Positions 6,708 through 9,870 of a DNA stretch of 9,870 nucleotides are shown piece by piece; position 1 is the first letter of the stretch, and every line of letters starts with the position of its first letter. Origin of the DNA: Ectothiorhodospiraceae bacterium. Its GTDB lineage: Bacteria > Pseudomonadota > Gammaproteobacteria > Thiohalomonadales > Thiohalomonadaceae. The notes under the pieces are model-generated. The model did no database searches and had not been told where the DNA came from. It was given only the letters and a program-made list of their open reading frames with translations. Position numbers and translations under genes: made by a program. The DNA lies in contig SLDE01000063.1 of NCBI GenBank assembly GCA_007125455.1, positions 1-9,870 on the forward strand, written 5' to 3'.

Positions 6708-7604
6708 CTAGATAGCCTCGGCGTCGGTTTGCCCACCCGGAGGCGCGGCTTTACGCGGCTTGCCGCGCACCGCCATGATCCCGGCTACCGCGATCAACAT
6801 CGCACCAGCGACGAACAGCCAGTCCAGGGTTTCGCCCCAGAACAGGTAGCCGAAGGCGGCACCGAACACCACCGAAAAGTAGGTAAAGGGGCTGACCCGG
6901 GCCGCCGGGGCCACGGCGTAGCCTCGGCTGAGCATTAGCTGTCCGGCAGTACCCAGCAGCCCCATCAATGCCAGTAGCCCCCATTCGCCTGGGCTGGGTG
7001 TTTGCCAGGCCCATAGTAGTGGCAGGGCAGAGAGCAGACTGGCATTGAGGGCGAAGTAGAAGACGATCCGGCTGCTTGATTCGCTGCGCCCCAGGCGGCG
7101 CACGGTGACCTTGGCCATTGCCGCCAACAGACCACCGAGCAGGCCAATCAGGGCGATCCAGCTCAGATCGCCATCGGGCTTAAGTACCAGCCCGACACCG
7201 ACAAACCCCAGCGGAATGGCAAGTACAGCCAGTCGACTGACCCGTTCACGCAGCCAGATCAGGGCGATCAGCGGCATAAAGATCGGCGCGGTCATCTTCA
7301 GCAGCATCGCATCGGCCAGGGCCAGCTCGGCCAGTACATAGAAGAAGCAATACATCGCCCCCAGCCCCAATGCGGCGCGCAGCAGGTGCAGACGATAGAC
7401 CTCGGTGTGGAACTCGCGTACCCCATAACGCAGCAACAACGGGGCGATGATGAACAGCCCTAACAGATTTCGCATGAACACCAGCATCTCGTTGGATAGC
7501 CCCATCGCGGCGGCGGCCTTCACCGTCGCCCCCATCGAGGCGAACATCAGTTCCGAGAGCAGGATGAGCAGGGCACCCTGAACCACATTTTGTTGATAGC
7601 GCAT
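6708..7604 (-). CDS. EamA/DMT-superfamily permease
   Basis: This 298 aa inner-membrane protein has ten predicted hydrophobic segments arranged as two EamA repeats (about 7-137 and 150-283), the fold of the drug/metabolite transporter superfamily. Features seen: GALLILLSELMFASMGATVK in the first helix, a CFFYVLAELALADAMLLKMT segment that resembles the signature seen in many S-adenosylmethionine-transporter-like and RhaT-like members, and a mirrored AAARVSPFTYFSVVFGAAFG in the second repeat. Substrate cannot be assigned. The ATG at 7604 has no obvious Shine-Dalgarno, and a repeat element starts 15 bases upstream. It lies 66 bases after the LysE-family gene on the same strand and may be co-transcribed with it. 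The C-terminal tail is short and polar. Confidence 0.9.
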   Translation of the reverse strand: MRYQQNVVQGALLILLSELMFASMGATVKAAAAMGLSNEMLVFMRNLLGLFIIAPLLLRYGVREFHTEVYRLHLLRAALGLGAMYCFFYVLAELALADAMLLKMTAPIFMPLIALIWLRERVSRLAVLAIPLGFVGVGLVLKPDGDLSWIALIGLLGGLLAAMAKVTVRRLGRSESSSRIVFYFALNASLLSALPLLWAWQTPSPGEWGLLALMGLLGTAGQLMLSRGYAVAPAARVSPFTYFSVVFGAAFGYLFWGETLDWLFVAGAMLIAVAGIMAVRGKPRKAAPPGGQTDAEAI

Positions 7605-7618
7605 GTTTGTGAGAATGA

Positions 7619-7650
7619 TTCACCGCAAAGGCGCGAAGGCGCAAAGGTGA
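7619..7650. repeat. Short tandem 8-mer repeat with inverted ends, between the two transporter genes
   Basis: Three tandem units, GCAAAGGC (7625-7632), GCGAAGGC (7633-7640) and GCAAAGGT (7641-7648), are bracketed by TCACC (7620-7624) and its reverse complement GGTGA (7646-7650). The reverse strand translates as 'FAPSRLCGE', a pattern I recall from spurious ORFs over dispersed intergenic repeats in many bacteria. It fills about half of the 66-base gap between the lysE-family stop and the EamA start. Confidence 0.6.
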
Positions 7651-7670
7651 GTAATAGGTATGAACAGCAA

Positions 7671-8288
7671 TTAGAGTAATCCCCAAAGTACACGCAGCGC
7701 CAGCGCCGCCAGCAGCAGGGCGAACAGTCCCTCCAGATAACGGCGGAAGTCCAAAAACCGCTGCCGCGCCAGCGCAGTGGAGAGCAGCAGTGCCACCAAA
7801 GTGTACCACAGCGCATCGATCACCAGCGCCACCAGCGCCATGCCACCCTTGCTGAGCAGGGATTGGCCTGCCACGACGAACTGGCTGAACAGGGCGATAA
7901 AGAACAGCCCGGTCTTGGGGTTCAAAAAGGCCATCAGGAAACCGTCCAGGGCGGCGCGCCGCCCGGATGAGCCGACTTCAGTGGCTTGGACGGTCGCACG
8001 CAGGGCGCAGCGCCCCGCCTGCCAGGCCAGGTAGAGCAGGAACAGCGCCCCGCCCAACTGCAAGCCCCACAACAGCCCCGGCGCGGCCAGCAACAACGCG
8101 GCGATCCCCAGCACACTGAGCAGGGCATACAGACCGATCCCCGCGCCATGGGCCCAGGCAGCGATAATCCCCTCACGGCGACCGCCGTGTACGCTGTGAC
8201 GCACGATCACCGCCAGGCTGGGGCCGGGCGACATCGCGCCCAGCAGGCAGATCCCGGCGAGGGTTAGCCAATCAGTCCAGAGTTGCAT
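7671..8288 (-). CDS. LysE/RhtB-family amino acid exporter
   Basis: The 205 aa product (start ATG 8288) is a LysE/RhtB translocator, an inner-membrane family exporting amino acids such as lysine, threonine or homoserine lactone-type compounds. The family signature GAMSPGPSLAVIV sits at residues 17-29 in the first membrane segment; about six hydrophobic segments follow, with GFLMAFLNPKTGLFFIALF as the central conserved block (asparagine-proline-lysine motif). Length matches the family (200-210 aa). The frame is open 19 codons further to a TTG, but homologues begin like MQLWTDWLTL, so I use the ATG. No clear Shine-Dalgarno is visible. Substrate is not predictable from sequence. Confidence 0.9.
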   Translation of the reverse strand: MQLWTDWLTLAGICLLGAMSPGPSLAVIVRHSVHGGRREGIIAAWAHGAGIGLYALLSVLGIAALLLAAPGLLWGLQLGGALFLLYLAWQAGRCALRATVQATEVGSSGRRAALDGFLMAFLNPKTGLFFIALFSQFVVAGQSLLSKGGMALVALVIDALWYTLVALLLSTALARQRFLDFRRYLEGLFALLLAALALRVLWGLL

Positions 8289-8500
8289 GGGGTGTGTGGT
8301 TTGGTCATAACTACTTCTGACGGGCAAAAAGGGCAATATACACAATTCAGGCTGGAATCACTCGAACAGATATACATATTGCTTCGTTCTCAGCGAAGGC
8401 AAGATGGGGCTGTAGGACATCTATCCCAGTAGCAGGTATGCCCAGAAAGTAAGTTATGGCTGTCCTCTATTCGCCCTTAAGGTGGGATTAATAATGCTGC

Positions 8501-8529
8501 TTGAAATTATCCTCAGATATTGGTTTCAT
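8501..8529 (+). promoter_or_regulatory. Possible rightward promoter ahead of the cassette genes
   Basis: TTGAAA (8501-8506) and TTTCAT (8524-8529) are 17 bases apart. The -35 is good and the -10 moderate. It points into the cassette array and would place the palindrome at 8536-8588 near the transcript's 5' end. This is weak on its own. Confidence 0.25.
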
Positions 8530-8535
8530 GGCTTT

Positions 8536-8588
8536 GTAACCTCATGATTCTTAGCGGAATGGCCCTCGTGTACGAGGGGTGAGGTTAC
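8536..8588. repeat. Two-tier palindrome: outer 9-bp stem around an inner 7-bp hairpin
   Basis: GTAACCTCA at 8536-8544 is the exact reverse complement of TGAGGTTAC at 8580-8588. Inside it, CCCTCGT (8563-8569) pairs with ACGAGGG (8572-8578). The inner hairpin abuts the right arm, while the left side carries an unpaired 18-base stretch. The outer ends (GTAAC ... GTTAC) echo the AAC/GTT pairs of attC sites, but the arms do not show the usual attC layout. It might be a degenerate site, an RNA structure or another repeat type. Confidence 0.6.
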
Positions 8589-8629
8589 ATCTTACAATTT
8601 ACTGGGCGGGGCTGTTCTTCTCCGCGTAG

Positions 8630-8656
8630 CGGCTTCGTCCAACACACCTGTTATGC
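8630..8656 (+). other. Candidate recombination half-site at the left edge of the first cassette
   Basis: The stretch CGGCTTCGTCC at 8630-8640 followed by GTTATGC at 8650-8656 looks like the right half (L'-R') of an attC site, or the core of an attI site. GTTATGC fits the GTTRRRY core consensus and the first cassette gene begins soon after. A matching left half, which would contain GCATAAC, is not present within 80 bases upstream. It is assigned mainly from position and the 7-base core. Confidence 0.35.
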
Positions 8657-8674
8657 ATGAAAGGAAAAGCAACA

Positions 8675-8911
8675 GTGAAGGCAACGAAATACTTCCAAGC
8701 GACTCGGGTCAGGCCGGATCGAGAGAAAATCAAAGACGAATGGATTCAATACGTTGTCCAACATCCTGAGAGAGAACACATACAGGCGGATGGCCGAATA
8801 AGACGATGGGCTAAAATAGAGGAAATGGAAGGACGATACCTGCGGGTGATTTTGTTGGAGGATGGCGAAACCATCCATAACGCATTTTTTGATAGAGGAT
8901 TCAAGCTATGA
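8675..8911 (+). CDS. Small unknown protein, first gene of cassette 1, probable partner of the DUF2283 protein
   Basis: Using GTG 8675 the product is 78 aa, starting MKATKYFQATRVRPDR. The GTG has an AAGGA ribosome binding site nine bases upstream; the in-frame ATG at 8657 touches the recombination core and has no such site. The protein is compact with a helix (REKIKDEWIQYVVQHP) followed by probable strands (DGRIRRWAKIEE, RYLRVILLEDGETIHNAFFD). This helix-then-sheet layout resembles small RelE/DUF4258-like proteins, but I cannot assign the family with certainty. Its stop overlaps the next start (ATGA), so the two are translated together. A toxin role is an inference from the small paired arrangement in a cassette. 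Confidence 0.75.
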   Translation: MKATKYFQATRVRPDREKIKDEWIQYVVQHPEREHIQADGRIRRWAKIEEMEGRYLRVILLEDGETIHNAFFDRGFKL

Positions 8912-9105
8912 AAGTTAGCTATTTTGATGACACCGATACTCTGTACATTGAGTTCCGCGGTAGCGACATTGCGGAGTCGAAAGACCTGGATGAAAATACC
9001 ATTCTCGATGTGGATGCCAATGGCAACGTCTGCGCAATAACATTCGAGCATGCAAGTCAGCGTACCGATGTGAGCCATCTTATTGTAGAAGGTATTGCGG
9101 CATAA
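8908..9105 (+). CDS. DUF2283-family small protein
   Basis: This 65 aa protein begins MKVSYFDDTDTLYIEFRG and continues with AESKDLDENTILDVDANGNV, the hallmark pattern of DUF2283 (small beta-rich proteins of unknown function often encoded next to another small gene). It starts within an ATGA overlap with the upstream gene and has GAGGA eight bases before the ATG. Its TAA stop at 9103-9105 lies inside the R'' core of the attC site, as is common for the last gene of a cassette. It might be the antitoxin-like partner of the first gene; this is inference. Confidence 0.82.
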   Translation: MKVSYFDDTDTLYIEFRGSDIAESKDLDENTILDVDANGNVCAITFEHASQRTDVSHLIVEGIAA

Positions 9106-9159
9106 CCAGCCCATACAGCCTACGCCAAAAAGCGGCGCGGCTGATGGGCGGCGTTGTGC
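9100..9159 (+). other. attC: attC recombination site of cassette 1
   Basis: The 60-base site runs from R'' GCATAAC (9100-9106) to R' GTTGTGC (9153-9159). Between them GCCCAT-A-CAGCC (9109-9120) pairs with GGCTGATGGGC (9140-9150), leaving A9115 unpaired; a further CGCC/GGCG pairing continues the stem past TA/G, with A9122 extra. Unpaired bases on the left arm of the top strand correspond to the extrahelical bases of the recombinogenic bottom strand. Cleavage would fall between G9153 and T9154. Confidence 0.8.
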
Positions 9160-9196
9160 TTGAAGGGCCGACACTGTAACCGTGGGGAGATCCAAA

Positions 9197-9463
9197 GTGC
9201 CAACAATATCGATGTTCTACGGGATTATTGTGCGTATGTACTTCGCGCCGAAGGAGCATCCGCCGCCACACTTTCATGTCTACTACGGCGAATACAAGGC
9301 GATAGTTGATATCCGTACGTGCGAGATTATCGAAGGCAATCTTCCGAAGAAACAAACGAAACTTGCCTTGGCATGGGCGGAGCTTCGCCAAGACGAGTTG
9401 ATGGCCGATTGGGAGTTGGTCATGAATGGTGAGGAACCATTCAAGATTCAGCCACTTCAGTAA
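9197..9463 (+). CDS. DUF4160-family protein
   Basis: The 88 aa product starts MPTISMFYGIIVRMYF and carries the family's HPPPHFHV motif (residues 21-28), followed by YGEYKAIVDIRTCEIIEGNLP and an amphipathic helix KLALAWAELRQDELMADWEL. This is the full DUF4160 pattern; function is unknown, though these genes are very often adjacent to DUF2442 genes and the pair has been regarded as toxin-antitoxin-like. I chose GTG 9197 because GGGGAGA lies at proper distance and homologues begin with MPTIS; an upstream GTG at 9182 would add five residues and overlap that site. It is the first gene of cassette 2. Confidence 0.87.
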   Translation: MPTISMFYGIIVRMYFAPKEHPPPHFHVYYGEYKAIVDIRTCEIIEGNLPKKQTKLALAWAELRQDELMADWELVMNGEEPFKIQPLQ

Positions 9464-9473
9464 GGTGAACAAA

Positions 9474-9740
9474 ATGCATCCATCAGTCACAAACGTTACT
9501 CCTTCTGACGACTATACGCTGCAAATCGATTTTGATAATGGCGAGCGCGGGATACTAGATATGAAGCCGTATCTCGACTTCGGTGTATTTCAGCGGCTGA
9601 AGGACCGAAATGCTTTTGAGCGTGTCCGAGTATCTTTTGATTCGGTTGAGTGGGACTCTGGAATAGATCTCGATCCGGAGTTTGTGTACGACAAATGCAG
9701 GCGAAATGGGGCACAACAAGGCGCTCCAGCCGACGCATGA
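9474..9740 (+). CDS. DUF2442-family protein with a tail encoded by the attC site
   Basis: From ATG 9474 the product is 88 aa: SVTNVTPSDDYTLQIDFDNG, then ERGILDMKPYLDFGVFQRLK, then FERVRVSFDSVEWDSGIDLD and PEFVYDKC. This is the DUF2442 pattern (small, mixed alpha-beta; some members are fused to or paired with regulators). AAGG eight bases upstream, overlapping the DUF4160 stop, supports this start and coupled expression. The frame has no stop before the attC site, so the last nine or so residues (AQQGAPADA) are translated from it, with the TGA in the attC loop. The pair with the DUF4160 gene fills the cassette. Confidence 0.85.
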   Translation: MHPSVTNVTPSDDYTLQIDFDNGERGILDMKPYLDFGVFQRLKDRNAFERVRVSFDSVEWDSGIDLDPEFVYDKCRRNGAQQGAPADA

Positions 9741-9769
9741 AGCCGCGCGGCTGAGCGCTGACGTTCGGA
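9711..9769 (+). other. attC: attC recombination site of cassette 2
   Basis: The 59-base site runs from R'' GCACAAC (9711-9717) to R' GTTCGGA (9763-9769). The left arm GCGCTC-C-AGCCG-A-CGC (9721-9736) pairs with the right arm GCGCGGCTGAGCGC (9745-9758), giving 14 base pairs and two extra bases (one C at 9726/9727, A9733). On the bottom strand these are G and T, the same bases known as extrahelical in studied attC sites. The AGCCGACGC core also occurs in the aadA-type attC as I recall it. Cleavage would fall between G9763 and T9764. Confidence 0.85.
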
Positions 9770-9787
9770 GAGAATGGGAAAGAACAG

Positions 9788-9870
9788 ATGGACATTGAGG
9801 ACATAGTTGTTGCAATCAGCAACAGTCGGGTTCGGATCACAGATCATGCAGATGAGGAAGCTCTGGATGA
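9788..9870 (+). CDS. Partial probable DUF4258-family protein, first gene of cassette 3
   Basis: An ATG at 9788 with a GGGAAAG ribosome binding site opens a frame of 27 codons to the window edge: MDIEDIVVAISNSRVRITDH then ADEEALD. A short helix followed by R-I-T-D-H-A is typical of the N-terminus of DUF4258 proteins, small putative toxins often paired with a helix-turn-helix or MqsA-like antitoxin. It begins 24 bases after the attC cleavage point, as expected for a cassette gene. Another ATG at 9774 leads to a stop within ten codons. Family call is moderate because only the first third is visible. Confidence 0.6.
   Translation, partial: MDIEDIVVAISNSRVRITDHADEEALD

Larger units (their letters stand above)
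8289..8649. other. Intergenic boundary region without genes
   Basis: I see no convincing coding sequence on either strand in these 361 bases and no trace of an integrase gene. Composition is more AT-rich than the transporter genes. It contains a small hairpin (GCTTCG 8381-8386 with CGAAGGC 8394-8400), a TATATT hexamer at 8340-8335 on the minus strand that could serve the LysE-family gene, a possible rightward promoter, a strong 53-base palindrome, and a site-like sequence abutting the first cassette. Confidence 0.6.
8651..9870 (+). mobile_element. Integron gene-cassette array without a visible integrase (CALIN-like), open at the right
   Basis: Two attC-like sites in the same orientation about 610 bases apart (9100-9159, 9711-9769) delimit cassettes of about 503 bases (8651-9153, left end less certain) and 610 bases (9154-9763), followed by an incomplete third. 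Genes lie on one strand, fill the cassettes tightly, and their last stop codons fall inside the attC sites, all typical of cassettes. No integrase gene occurs in the window; one may lie further right or be absent altogether. Confidence 0.75.

Noticed and set aside
8534..8590. Palindrome 8536-8588 as a third attC site
   Set aside because: Ends show AAC...GTT, but the arms lack the L''/L' pairing with single extra bases and there is an 18-base one-sided loop, so I list it only as a palindrome.
8657..8674. ATG at 8657 as start of the first cassette gene
   Set aside because: It abuts the recombination core without a Shine-Dalgarno; GTG 8675 has AAGGA at good spacing and a more natural N-terminus.

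Overview
The window reads as chromosome of a gammaproteobacterium. The evidence is the minus-strand order miaB, phoH (ybeZ), ybeY, corC (ybeX), lnt, which is the arrangement known from Escherichia coli and relatives, in GC-rich DNA. No rRNA, ribosomal protein or other species marker is present. A free-living environmental lineage (for example a Chromatiales- or Thiotrichales-like bacterium) is a guess, based mainly on the intergenic repeat types and the cassette array.

Layout, left to right. 1-468 holds two small minus-strand genes with a TGATG junction, the second cut by the window edge; neither is confidently identified. 606-5997 is the miaB-phoH-ybeY-corC-lnt operon, transcribed leftward: tRNA modification (MiaB), a PhoH-family ATPase, the YbeY endoribonuclease, the CBS-domain protein CorC and apolipoprotein N-acyltransferase (Lnt). 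6064-6629 is a ParE/RelE-type toxin with a ribbon-helix-helix antitoxin, whose promoter carries a spaced direct repeat that looks like an operator. 6708-8288 holds two membrane transporters, an EamA/DMT permease and a LysE/RhtB exporter, also leftward.

From about 8345 onward the character changes: strand switches to plus, composition becomes more AT-rich, and the genes become very small and paired. Two imperfect palindromes of about 60 bases (9100-9159 and 9711-9769) have the architecture of integron attC sites, including the extra unpaired bases expected on the R''/L'' arm. They delimit gene cassettes: 8651-9153 (unnamed small protein plus DUF2283 protein), 9154-9763 (DUF4160 plus DUF2442 pair) and one running off the right edge (probable DUF4258). 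No integrase gene is visible, so within this window the array is a cluster of attC sites lacking an integrase (CALIN-like). The cassettes look like toxin-antitoxin-type or other two-gene stability modules.

Three intergenic gaps on the minus-strand side carry short repeat elements of different families: an inverted repeat filling the phoH-ybeY gap, an inverted repeat between miaB and phoH, and three tandem 8-mers between the two transporters. They sit in the few non-coding gaps of otherwise compact gene runs and may alter mRNA folding or translation of the downstream gene.
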